From Geomonas edaphica (GTDB lineage Bacteria; Desulfobacterota; Desulfuromonadia; Geobacterales; Geobacteraceae), in the NCBI RefSeq assembly GCF_004917075.1, contig NZ_SSYB01000004.1, positions 182,781 to 231,004 on the forward strand: a stretch of DNA of 48,224 nucleotides. The letters are read 5' to 3'. The notes beneath the pieces were generated by a model that had not been told where the DNA came from, did not search any database, and saw nothing but the letters and a program-made list of their open reading frames with translations. The position numbers and the translations under genes were made by a program. Positions 10,501 to 17,595 of the stretch are shown one piece after another (position 1 is the stretch's first letter; each line of letters begins with the position of its first letter).

Positions 10501-13500
10501 GCCGGGGAGTTGACCGCGATCCCCCCCTGCAGCGGGCTCACCCCAGCGGAGGGATCGGCGACCGCCTTGCCGTTCAACGTGGTGGAGTTCGGGAGATAGG
10601 TGGTGTTCGCCGGGACCTGGTCGCGCAGCGTCACCCCGGTCGCGTTCTCGGTGCCGTCGTTTTTCAGGGTGAGGGTGTAGCTGAGCGTGTCACCCGCCTT
10701 CACGATGCCGGTCCCGGAGGTCACGTCCCGCACCGTCTTCTGGAAGGTGAAGGAGGGGGCGGAGGCGATCACGGTCCGGGTCGGATCGGTGCTGCCGGAA
10801 AGGGACGGGTCGTCGCTTAGCTGCGCAGGAAGAAGCGGCGAGGCGATCTGCGCCTGGTTCGCGACGAGCGAGCCGTTGTCGAGGACCGGTGCGAGGGTCG
10901 CCTGGAACTCAACCACCACCGTGTCGCCCGCCTCCCCCTGCGGTGCTATGTTCAGGTTGCCGATGCTCACCACGCCGGTTCCCTTGAGGCCGCCGGTCGC
11001 AGAGGTCGTGGAGGTTGTCGCACCGGCCGGGACGGTGAGGAGCTTCAGGCTCCCCGGCGCGAACATGGCGCTTCCGTTCAGCCTGTCGAGCTCGTCGGTC
11101 AGGGTGAAGTTCGCCGATCCCAAGGCACCCACGTTCTTCACGGTCAGCGTGTATTTAAGTATGTCGCCCGGCTTCGCGGTGGCGCCCGTCCCGCCGGTGG
11201 TCGCGTTCGCCACCGTCTTCGTGAAGGTTAAAAGCGGCGCCTGGGTGGTCACGGTGAAGGCGTCCTGGGTGTCGACGACCCCGGGGGTGCCGTTGGTGAG
11301 CGCTCCGGTCAAGGTCTGGATGTTCCCCGGTGCGGTGACCGCGGGGTCGGCGCTCTGCCAGCTCGCGGCGCCGGCTACGTTGGTGAGGGTGATGCCACCC
11401 GCGGTGTACGGGTCGAGTGCTGCGGCGTAGGTGACGATCAGGCGCTGGTTCGGCGCGAGCGCCGCCTGGGCTGACTTCATGGTGACGGTCATGGTGCAGG
11501 CGGGCGCGGGCGCGAAGCTCACCGTGAAGTCGGTCCCGTTCACAAGCGTCCCCGAGACCGGGGTGACCCCGTCCGCCTGGTAGATACGCGCGGTCACGTT
11601 CGTGGGGGCCGAGCCGCACATGCTCCCCGGTGCCGGGGTGGTGACGTTGGGGAGGAGGTCGGAGATGACGGCCTGCCAGGCCGTGCTCGCGCCCGTATTC
11701 TTTATATCCAGGGTGAAAAGACCCGGGGCGAGCGCGTTGATGGTGGCGGGCCCGCTTTTTTGCAGCGTGAGTGCGGGGGCGACGATGGTCACCGCGCCGC
11801 TGGCACCCGGGGCGCCGTTGGCCCTGGTCGCCGGGGTGGCGTTCACACCGTTGTAGGTGTAGCTCGCCGTGTTTTGGAACTGTTTGCCCGGCGCGTTCAT
11901 CGCCGCGTTGGTGAGCACGAGGGTGACGTCGAGGACCGCCTGCTGACCGGCGGGGATGTCGATGCCTGCGGCGGCATCCTCGATGACGAGGCTCGTGGCG
12001 CTCCCCGTGTTCACCGGGGTGAAGGCGGGGCCGGAGACCCGCTGCACGCTTACGAAGCGGAGATCGACGCCGGTCGCCGCGGAACCGAGCTCGTCGAGGA
12101 CGCGCACGTCGTACATGGCGGTCGGCTGCGGCACGGCGGGGACGGTGATCCGGTAGGTTAAGGGCTGGCCGATGGCCGCCTTGTCGACGAGTGCGCTCTT
12201 ACCGAGGGCGGTCGCCGCCGCCGTGGTGAGCTGCACCGTGGCCGGGGGAGTGGCCGGGTAGGCCTGGCGCTGGTCGAGAACGCTTCCCGCGGGGACGTCC
12301 TGGCTGTCGAAGGAATAGTAGGTGGTGACCTGCGCCTGGTTGTTTAGTGTCACCCCTGCGCCAAGCCCCGCGTCAGCCTTCAGGGTGTAGACCACCTGCA
12401 GCGTCTTGCCGGCCGGGATTGCGTAGAGCGAGGCGGAGCCCGCGACGTCGAAGTTCCAGGTCGCGACGCCGGTGGCCTGGTTGTAGCTCGGGGGGAGGAT
12501 CGGGAGCGTAGCGCTCACCGCACCCGTGGCGCTGTCGACAAGCGTCACCGAAGTCGTGCTGACACCCCCCTGGCGCAGACCTAAGGGGAGCGTGTCGGCA
12601 AGCACCGCGTTGTAGGCCGGGGCGGTGCCGGCGTTCACCAGCTTGACCGTGTAGGTGACGTTTTCTCCGGCGGCGATCACCGTGCCGCCGCTTGCCGTCG
12701 CGGCGCTCTTCGAGACGCTCAAAAGCGGCTGCCAGAGGTTAAGCGTTGCCTCCGATTTCCTCGGTGTCGCGGCAACGCCGTTGACGGCGTAGGAGAGGGT
12801 CGCCCCGTTCACGAGCTGCTGCGCCGTCGGGGACTGCGCCAGCGTGTTCTTCAGGACGCGCGCACGGTACTGGATGGTCAGGGTGTTATTGGCCGCGTTG
12901 TTGTCGGCCAGGTTGGTCACGTTACCCAGGTTCCAGGTGACGCTGCCGGTGGTACCCGGCGCGGGCTGGGAGATGAGCGTATAGCCGAAGTTCCCCCCCG
13001 AGGCGGGGGCCACGCTCACCAGCGAGTCGAAGGCGAGCCCCGGCGGGAGCAGGTCGGTGAGCACCACGTTTCCGGTCGTCCCCTCGCGCAGGTTAAGCGC
13101 CAGGTTGTAGACCACGGTGTCCCCCACGCGCAGGGTCGCGTCGGTGGCGCTCGCACCCGCACCGCTCCAGGAGTCGGAAACGACGCTCTTTACCAGGGTG
13201 GTGGGGTCGAACGAGGCGAGCTCCGTGGTGACCGGGCCGGTGCAGTAGTTGTTGGGCGCGGTGACGTTCGGGCACCCGGCGCCGGTGCGCTCTCCCGCGA
13301 CGGCACCGGAAAGGGAGGTCCAGTCGGCGTAGACGCGGTTCACGATGGGGGCGCCGTCGGTCGCGAGCACGGTGGCCAGGTAGCTTATTACCAGGGTGCC
13401 GCCGGCGGGGATGTCGAGGCTCGCGTCGCCGTTTTGCGCACCCCATACCACCTCTCCACCGGCGCGGGCCGCTGGCGTGGTGACAAAGCCGCTCACGGTG

Positions 13501-16190
13501 GCGCCGTCGATCTGGGCCGAGGCGGAGCCGGGGACGAGCGAGAGGTTCGCGGGGAGGAAGTCCATCACGTCGGCGTCGTAGGCCCTAGAGGTGCCGTCGT
13601 TCTTGACGGTGACCGTGTAGCGCACCACGTCGCCCGGCACCGCGGGCGCCGAGGCGTCCTTCCCGGCCGGGGAGGCGTAGGTCGCCGCCTTGGTCGCGGT
13701 GAGATGCGGTTCGACGACGGTCATGGCGGCCGTGGTCGCGGCCCCTCCCGCCGCCTGGCTCAGGCTGTCGCCGTTAATCTTGTTGTAGGTGTAAGACGCG
13801 GTGTTCGCGAAGTTAAGCCCGTTTTTGTTGGCGGCGGCGTTTTGCAGCGCGACCGTCACCTGGACCACCACCTGTCCCCCTGCCGGTATGTCCACCCCGG
13901 TGGCCAAGTCCTGGAGGATGACGTTGCCGGCCGTTCCCGTGTTGGTGAGGTTCCAGGCCCCTCCGGAGATCACCTCGGCGTTCACGAAGCTCATCCCGGC
14001 GGCGGAGAGTCCCAGGTTGTCCAGGATCCGCACGTCGTAAAGCGGCACCTCGGCCGGGACGGCGGGGACCTTCACGAGATAGCTGAACTGCTGGCCGATG
14101 GTGGCAGTGGCCTGGGCGGGGTTCGCCTTGGAGAGCGCCCCCGGCGCCTGGACCGTCACCCTGGTCGGGTCCCCCCCGGAACCAAGGAGCACGGTGCCGT
14201 TCACGTAGGGGTCGTCCGAGACGCCTGCCCACCTGGTCGCCGGGACGGTGCTGTTGTCGATACCGGTCATGCTCGCCTGGTTGGAGAGGACCGCGCCGTT
14301 GGGAAGCGCAGCATCCACCGTGGCGTCGAACTCGATCATGAGCTGCGCGTTGGTGGTGGCCCCGCCCGGGAGGGTGAGCCCGGTCACGGTGATCGCGCCC
14401 TGCGAGGTGCCTGAAGGCTGTAGCACCCTGGTGCTCCCTCCGGCGGGGGTGACGGTTACGTTCGCGATGGAGCCGAGCCCGACGGGGAGTACGTCACTTA
14501 TGCTCACGTTGGAGAGCGGGGGCCAGGTGAAGTTCTGCAGAAGAAGCGTATAGTGCAGCCGATCTCCCGGGAAGGCGGCGGCGGCCGGGTTGGTCCCGGT
14601 GGTGGCGTCGCGCACCGTCTTCTGGAAGTAGTAACCGGCAAGCGCCGCGGTCACCGTGTAGGCGTCCTGGAAGTCGAGGGTGCCCGGGGTGCCGTCGGTG
14701 ATGGCGCGGTCGTACTCGCGCCGCCCGGCGAAGCCGCTCCCCGCGCTGTACCACCTGGTCGCGCCCGCGATGTTGGTGAAGCTAGCCCCCGAGGCGACGC
14801 CGGTGGAGTCGACCTGGGCCTGGTAGTTGATGATGAGGCGCTGGGTGGGGGCGATCTTCACCGTGTCGAGCAGGGTGAGGGTGAGAAGCCCCGGTGTGCC
14901 GCTTCCGCCGCTCCAGGTGAGGGTGTAGTCGGTGCCGCTTACAAGCGGTGCGGTAACCGGGGTGATCCCGTCGGAGGCGTAGATCCGGGCGGAGAGGGTG
15001 CCCACGGGGGACGCCCCCGCCATGCCCGCCGGGATGCGGTCGGTGACGGTCGCGTTCCAGGCGTCCCCGCCGCCGGTGTTCTGCACGTTCAGGGTGTATT
15101 GCACCTGCGAGTCCATGTTCACCGTGGCGGCCGAGCCGGTCTTCTCGAGGGTGAGCAACGGCTCAACCACGGTCATCGGCGGGGTGGTGCCGGGCCAGGC
15201 CTGAAGGTCGACCATGCTCGTCGTGTTGATCGGCTTGTTGAACCACATCTTCGCGGTGTTGGAGAACTGGGTCCCGGCGAGGTTCACGCTCGCGGGGGCG
15301 TTGTCGAGGACGACGGTGACCTGGATCTCCAGGTTGTAACCCGCCGGAAGCGACGCGAGGGCCGCGTTGTTCTCATAGGAGAAGACCAGGTGCTTCGTGC
15401 CGTCGGAGAGGATGCCGGGGTGGTTGGAAAGCCAGGAGGCGCTGGCACCAAGGTTAAGGGGCGCGCCGCCGTTTAGCGGGGTCCTGGCGCCGGTCGACGG
15501 GTTCACGAGATACGCGGTGTTGGTCACGTAGCTGAGTGCCGCCCCGGTCGCGGTGAGGTCGTCCGGGATCACCACGTTGGTGACCGTCGCGTCGTCGGCG
15601 TTGGAGATGTACTGGAAGGTGCCGGAGGCGTCGAGTTTCCCGAGGAGCGGCACGCTGATGGTGTAGGTGAAGGGGGCGCCCACCGCGGCGGTGGTCTGCG
15701 CCGGCGGGTTCTTCTTGGAGACCGCGTCCACCGGCACCATGAAGGCCTGGCAGGAGGGGCTTATGTTGTTGTACCCGCCCGGCGCCCAGTAGATCCAGAA
15801 ATCGGACTGGGTCGGGTCGTTGCACGACATGTTGCCGTAGTAGAAGACGTCCAGGAAGGCGATGTAGTAGGACTGCTGCTGCGGGAAGTTGAAGTTTATG
15901 TTGGTGATCGGGAAGCCGCCGATGGAATCGGGGAAGTTCTTGATGGTGCAGTTCGTGTCGATCCCGAAGGTGGAGGCACTGCGCACCGCCGCCAGGGTGG
16001 CGGGGTTGTTGCCGTCAACCACGCCGCCGAACTGGGAGCAGAAGATCCCCGCGGCGAACGCGGTCGAACCCGTGCCGAGTGCGGCAAAGAGGAGGAGCGC
16101 GGTTAGAGTCAGGCGGAGACGGGAGGAAGTCCGAAGCAGCAGCCCTGCGACCATCGATACCGTCAGCTTTATCCGGATAAGATTTCTCAC
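7560..16190 (-). CDS. Giant DUF11-repeat surface protein
   Basis: The longest frame begins at a GTG (16280) inside a terminator hairpin. The GTG at 16190 is a better start, with GAGGG five bases upstream and a signal peptide following (MRNLIRIKLTVSMVAG to GSTAFA). This gives about 2876 residues. After a Cys-containing N-terminal region of about 100 residues there are about 13 tandem DUF11-like beta-sandwich repeats. Each opens with a motif such as LTLEKTG, YFQKTVRDATTG or LTLTKSV and contains DxLPxGL and NxAxxxY strands. Two blocks starting at TATIGQQFSYLVKVPAVP and KAAIGQPLTYRITVPAVP are clearly homologous long repeats. Near the C terminus are SdrD/Cna-B-like domains (GTIWQDANHDKTMNGGE, GKVFDDGNGNGYQDEGEKG). 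The last 90 residues (AFEPGKTELRR onward) resemble a degenerate OmpA-like module. The probable role is a surface fibre or adhesin. Expression is probably set by c-di-GMP through the tandem riboswitches upstream. Confidence 0.85.
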   Translation of the reverse strand: MRNLIRIKLTVSMVAGLLLRTSSRLRLTLTALLLFAALGTGSTAFAAGIFCSQFGGVVDGNNPATLAAVRSASTFGIDTNCTIKNFPDSIGGFPITNINFNFPQQQSYYIAFLDVFYYGNMSCNDPTQSDFWIYWAPGGYNNISPSCQAFMVPVDAVSKKNPPAQTTAAVGAPFTYTISVPLLGKLDASGTFQYISNADDATVTNVVIPDDLTATGAALSYVTNTAYLVNPSTGARTPLNGGAPLNLGASASWLSNHPGILSDGTKHLVFSYENNAALASLPAGYNLEIQVTVVLDNAPASVNLAGTQFSNTAKMWFNKPINTTSMVDLQAWPGTTPPMTVVEPLLTLEKTGSAATVNMDSQVQYTLNVQNTGGGDAWNATVTDRIPAGMAGASPVGTLSARIYASDGITPVTAPLVSGTDYTLTWSGGSGTPGLLTLTLLDTVKIAPTQRLIINYQAQVDSTGVASGASFTNIAGATRWYSAGSGFAGRREYDRAITDGTPGTLDFQDAYTVTAALAGYYFQKTVRDATTGTNPAAAAFPGDRLHYTLLLQNFTWPPLSNVSISDVLPVGLGSIANVTVTPAGGSTRVLQPSGTSQGAITVTGLTLPGGATTNAQLMIEFDATVDAALPNGAVLSNQASMTGIDNSTVPATRWAGVSDDPYVNGTVLLGSGGDPTRVTVQAPGALSKANPAQATATIGQQFSYLVKVPAVPAEVPLYDVRILDNLGLSAAGMSFVNAEVISGGAWNLTNTGTAGNVILQDLATGVDIPAGGQVVVQVTVALQNAAANKNGLNFANTASYTYNKINGDSLSQAAGGAATTAAMTVVEPHLTATKAATYASPAGKDASAPAVPGDVVRYTVTVKNDGTSRAYDADVMDFLPANLSLVPGSASAQIDGATVSGFVTTPAARAGGEVVWGAQNGDASLDIPAGGTLVISYLATVLATDGAPIVNRVYADWTSLSGAVAGERTGAGCPNVTAPNNYCTGPVTTELASFDPTTLVKSVVSDSWSGAGASATDATLRVGDTVVYNLALNLREGTTGNVVLTDLLPPGLAFDSLVSVAPASGGNFGYTLISQPAPGTTGSVTWNLGNVTNLADNNAANNTLTIQYRARVLKNTLAQSPTAQQLVNGATLSYAVNGVAATPRKSEATLNLWQPLLSVSKSAATASGGTVIAAGENVTYTVKLVNAGTAPAYNAVLADTLPLGLRQGGVSTTSVTLVDSATGAVSATLPILPPSYNQATGVATWNFDVAGSASLYAIPAGKTLQVVYTLKADAGLGAGVTLNNQAQVTTYYSFDSQDVPAGSVLDQRQAYPATPPATVQLTTAAATALGKSALVDKAAIGQPLTYRITVPAVPQPTAMYDVRVLDELGSAATGVDLRFVSVQRVSGPAFTPVNTGSATSLVIEDAAAGIDIPAGQQAVLDVTLVLTNAAMNAPGKQFQNTASYTYNGVNATPATRANGAPGASGAVTIVAPALTLQKSGPATINALAPGLFTLDIKNTGASTAWQAVISDLLPNVTTPAPGSMCGSAPTNVTARIYQADGVTPVSGTLVNGTDFTVSFAPAPACTMTVTMKSAQAALAPNQRLIVTYAAALDPYTAGGITLTNVAGAASWQSADPAVTAPGNIQTLTGALTNGTPGVVDTQDAFTVTTQAPLLTFTKTVANATTGGTGATAKPGDILKYTLTVKNVGALGSANFTLTDELDRLNGSAMFAPGSLKLLTVPAGATTSTTSATGGLKGTGVVSIGNLNIAPQGEAGDTVVVEFQATLAPVLDNGSLVANQAQIASPLLPAQLSDDPSLSGSTDPTRTVIASAPSFTFQKTVRDVTSGTGIVKAGDTLSYTLTLKNDGTENATGVTLRDQVPANTTYLPNSTTLNGKAVADPSAGVSPLQGGIAVNSPANLTPGAMPAAAGTATNVATVTFQVQVNKSVVAGTLISNQGVVDGTGAASGAFKEEVSDDPATPAVDDPTTVVVGSLPLVYALKTVRLATDGNGNGLLDPGDELQYTISMTNSGGVDATGVVLTDAIPANTTYVAGSTRLNGQTLADPPAGRSPLTDGVGVYSAGLSVSSSPGGTLAAGGTGVVTFKVLVDPGVASGTVISNQGSVASAQLPAVKTDADGNPGNGYQPTVIVVGNAQRLTLTKSVAVVGGGAALAGSVLEYTIRAANVGLIPATAVVLSDDLTQLSGKGSYVAGSALMNGSVNGVSFTAPVLLADYGTAYGALAPGAAVVLRFQVKLNATVASGSVVANTAQASWDTPSQLANAGTSVTVGGTPGSATLAGTIWQDANHDKTMNGGETPAAGWSVDLYQDGRVVGTVQSAADGSYRFSGVAPNPGGVPAYELRFTAPGATASTAMLGWCNSPFTNAMQRISAIMADGGTLLGGLDLPLTPNGVVYNSVVRTPVTGATLVMVEAKGMTAVSSACFNDPAQQGQVTTAGGFYKFDLNFSDPSCPSGGEYLIRVTPPASGYMTGESRLVPPASGEATVTFSVPACPGSGLDAVSTPPGYCEAQASELAPGVTVLPGPATAYYLRLTLNNQQPGYGQIYNNHIAVDPTLDTAITIKKSVSVTNVTRGQLVPYTITLSNTLGAALRGLTVVDTFPLGFKYVAGSARMDGVKAEPALNARQMVWTVGELATKTSHSITFLMIVGSGVSEGEYVNRAQVLSTVTDSVASLVDSATVRVVPDADLDCTDVIGKVFDDGNGNGYQDEGEKGLAGVRVVTARGLIAGTDQFGRFHITCAVVPDEERGSNFILKLDERTLPTGYRVTTENPQVERATRGKMLRFNFGAAIHRVISMDVADGAFEPGKTELRRQWRPRIELLMKELEKSPAVLRLSYLAEIEKDSLVQGRLKALKKEITERWGDGYPLTVETEIFWRRGAPP

Positions 16191-16229
16191 TTCAGCCCTC
16201 GACGAAGAAATTGCACCACACACGTAAAA

Positions 16230-16278
16230 ATAAAAAACCCGCGCCACAGCCGGTGCTTCGGCTGTTGACGCGGGTTTC
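16230..16278 (-). terminator. Intrinsic terminator between the 53-aa gene and the giant gene
   Basis: On the minus strand AACCCGCG...AACAGCCG pairs with CGGCTGT...CGCGGGTT, followed by TTTTTTATTTTTA. It lies after the 53-residue gene and before the giant gene's start at 16190. Transcription of the giant gene must therefore read through it, be antiterminated, or start at an unseen promoter further down. Confidence 0.85.
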
Positions 16279-16339
16279 ACTTGCCCCGTAGGGATGAGAC
16301 TTACCGCTGTTCGATTTTACGGCGGCCCGCAGGCCGCTG

Positions 16340-16501
16340 TTACTTCATCCGTTCGTTTCGCACCGCGTCGCAGACGCGGTAGTCGGCGATGTTCACCGTG
16401 ACCTGCAGGTGCGGCGCGGAGAGAAGACCTATCTCCTTCATGCACTCGGTGAGCTTCTTCTTCCACTCTGGATCGAGGGTCCGTATCGTCATCTCTTTCA
16501 T
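16340..16501 (-). CDS. Small conserved-looking protein (53 aa), unknown function
   Basis: The ATG at 16501 has GCGAGG six to seven bases upstream. The longer frame from 16558 would start within the riboswitch terminator hairpin and is not credible. The product begins MKEMTIRTLDPEWKKKLTE and ends VCDAVRNERMK. It is charged and has no signal peptide or membrane segment, so it should be cytoplasmic; two Cys residues are present. It is the first gene after the two riboswitches and is followed by a strong terminator, so it can be expressed alone when the switches are permissive. I recognise no family. It might be a regulator of the surface operon or an independent small effector. Confidence 0.6.
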   Translation of the reverse strand: MKEMTIRTLDPEWKKKLTECMKEIGLLSAPHLQVTVNIADYRVCDAVRNERMK

Positions 16502-16533
16502 TGCATGCCTCGCAGGTTTTGATTGTGGGCAAT

Positions 16534-16697
16534 AAAAAAGGGCGCTCTCATCTGCCAAAAGATGAGAGCGCCCCTTGTATCGGTATATGCCCGGATGCCA
16601 AGATGGTAACTCATCTCTTCGGCAACCCGGCTATCCTAATGTCAGGACCCGTGGCTTTGCGTCACCAGATCACTCTGGTTTTGCCCGTTCGGAGAAC
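16534..16697 (-). promoter_or_regulatory. c-di-GMP-I (GEMM) riboswitch, downstream copy
   Basis: Read on the minus strand, the aptamer (about 16697 to 16617) has GGGCAAAACC, a P2 stem CCAGA/TCTGG closed by a GTGA (GNRA) tetraloop, the conserved GACGCAAAGCC, a P3 stem beginning ACGGGTCC, and the closing AGCCGGGTTGCCG. The bases at the family's ligand positions match c-di-GMP sensing (G at position 20; a G21-C46 pair) rather than cGAMP sensing. The expression platform is a 14-bp terminator, GGGCGCTCTCATCT pairing with AGATGAGAGCGCCC (16540-16573), with a T tract at 16534-16539. An AGATGAG (16610-16616) just after the aptamer could pair with the terminator's 5' arm as an antiterminator. The on/off sense cannot be read with certainty. 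Confidence 0.9.
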
Positions 16698-16733
16698 GTA
16701 TTCACTTTTTCGAGGGCGCAATCGGCCGCCGGA

Positions 16734-16903
16734 ATAAAAAAAGGGCGCTCTCATCTGCCAAAAGATGAGAGCGCCCCTTGTATCGGTAATATTGCCCGGA
16801 TGCCAAGATGGATACTCATCTCTTCGGCAACCCGGCTATCCTTTATGTCAGGACCCGTGGCTTTGCGTCACCAGATCACTCTGGTTTTGCCCGTTCGGAG
16901 AAC
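16734..16903 (-). promoter_or_regulatory. c-di-GMP-I (GEMM) riboswitch, upstream copy
   Basis: This is a near-identical second complete riboswitch. The aptamer lies at about 16903-16820 with the same GGGCAAAACC, GTGA-capped P2, GACGCAAAGCC and AGCCGGGTTGCCG. Its own terminator is at 16743-16776, with a T tract at 16736-16742. It differs from the downstream copy by a few substitutions or indels, mostly in loops and linkers (for example tatcctttatg versus tatcctaatg on the plus strand). The first-transcribed copy would have to be passed before RNA polymerase reaches the second. Confidence 0.9.
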
Positions 16904-16933
16904 TTTACTTAATGCTTTGTAATGACGGGTCAC

Positions 16934-16962
16934 CTTTTAGCAGATGACTTTATCGATTGCAA
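16934..16962 (-). promoter_or_regulatory. Possible sigma-70 promoter for the riboswitch-led operon
   Basis: On the minus strand TTGCAA (16957-16962), a 17-bp spacer and TAAAAG (16934-16939) would start transcription about 25 bases before the first aptamer. The -10 box is weak; the main support is position. Confidence 0.35.
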
Positions 16963-17043
16963 CATTTTTTTTACATACCTTTACTTTTTTACCATCCCCT
17001 CGATTGCCTACGCAGCACCGCCCGCATGGCCCATCTCCCCGTT

Positions 17044-17463
17044 TCACGCCGTACGGCACAACCCTTCCGGCGCCGAGAGCTCCCCAACATACGCCCCGAG
17101 TTTCGCGTCGCACTCCCTTATATGGCGGTTGACCCAGTGGTCCAGGATGACCAGCAGGTCGATGGTCAGGTTCCCCTCTTTGTTGCGGCGGCTGTGCACG
17201 TCTATCATCCTCTGCCTGAAAAGCTCGTGCTCGTCCCGGTGCGCGAGGAAATCGGGATAACAGGTCTCCATCATCAGCATCTGCTCGTAGTCGAAGCACT
17301 GTGACATGCAGACGAGGATCTCATCGAGGATGTAACTCTCGGGGTTGATGCCGACCACGAAGCCGTCGTACGCGTCGTTTATCATCCTGACGATGTACCG
17401 ATGACACTGGTCGACGTCATCGATGCCGGTCACCAGATCCGGGGTCCATTTCGTGTTAAACAT
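17044..17463 (-). CDS. Bacteriohemerythrin-like protein with a His-to-Cys ligand change
   Basis: The start at 17463 is preferred over 17478 because GGAGGG lies just upstream. The product is 139 residues, the usual length of single-domain bacteriohemerythrins, which bind O2 at a di-iron site. The hallmarks are WTPDLVTGIDDVDQCH (His21), Glu60 in CFDYEQ, YPDFLAHRDEH (His75, His79) and WVNRHIRECD (His114, Asp119). The position that is normally a His ligand in HFxxE is Cys56 here (TGC at 17296-17298). The usual DxQH is DQCH. The remaining ligands are present, so the protein may still bind metal, with altered chemistry. There is no signal peptide, so it is cytoplasmic. The gene has its own TTGACA/TATGTT promoter and a cGAMP-type riboswitch in its leader. 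Roles as an O2 store, delivery or sensing protein, or another metal function, are open. Confidence 0.88.
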   Translation of the reverse strand: MFNTKWTPDLVTGIDDVDQCHRYIVRMINDAYDGFVVGINPESYILDEILVCMSQCFDYEQMLMMETCYPDFLAHRDEHELFRQRMIDVHSRRNKEGNLTIDLLVILDHWVNRHIRECDAKLGAYVGELSAPEGLCRTA

Positions 17464-17544
17464 AAGCCCTCCGCACATGGCGTCATGCCAGTCACCGGAA
17501 TGTTAACGCTGCAAGCTTGATACGTTTCGCACGCCCCATGAACG

Positions 17545-17595
17545 CAAAAAAGCCGGGGCCTCGATATCTTTAAGTGATATTTCGGCGACCCGGCT
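17545..17595 (-). terminator. Riboswitch-controlled terminator
   Basis: On the minus strand AGCCGGG pairs with CCCGGCT (forward 17551-17557), with an inner GATAT stem, and TTTTTTG follows. The 5' arm is shared with the aptamer, so the two structures exclude each other. Confidence 0.85.

Larger units (their letters stand above)
16534..16903 (-). repeat. Tandem duplication of a whole riboswitch
   Basis: Units 16534-16697 and 16734-16903 are direct repeats of about 160 bp with roughly 95% identity by eye, covering both aptamer and terminator. They are separated by about 36 bp of unrelated sequence. Confidence 0.9.

Noticed and set aside
13434..14414. 326-codon plus-strand frame in the DUF11 gene
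   Set aside because: It is an antisense shadow of the DUF11 repeats, low complexity in Arg/Gly/His with no independent signals.
16340..16558. 72-codon version of the small protein
   Set aside because: Its extra 19 codons are read from the terminator hairpin and loop of the riboswitch and have no ribosome site. The start at 16501 fits better.
16534..16903. CRISPR-like array at the 160-bp repeats
   Set aside because: There are only two units, both with riboswitch consensus bases and terminators. No short repeats or spacers and no cas genes are present.
16575..16922. Plus-strand frames of 78-115 codons over 16501-16947
   Set aside because: They run through the two riboswitches and terminators, and their internal repeats reflect the RNA duplication.
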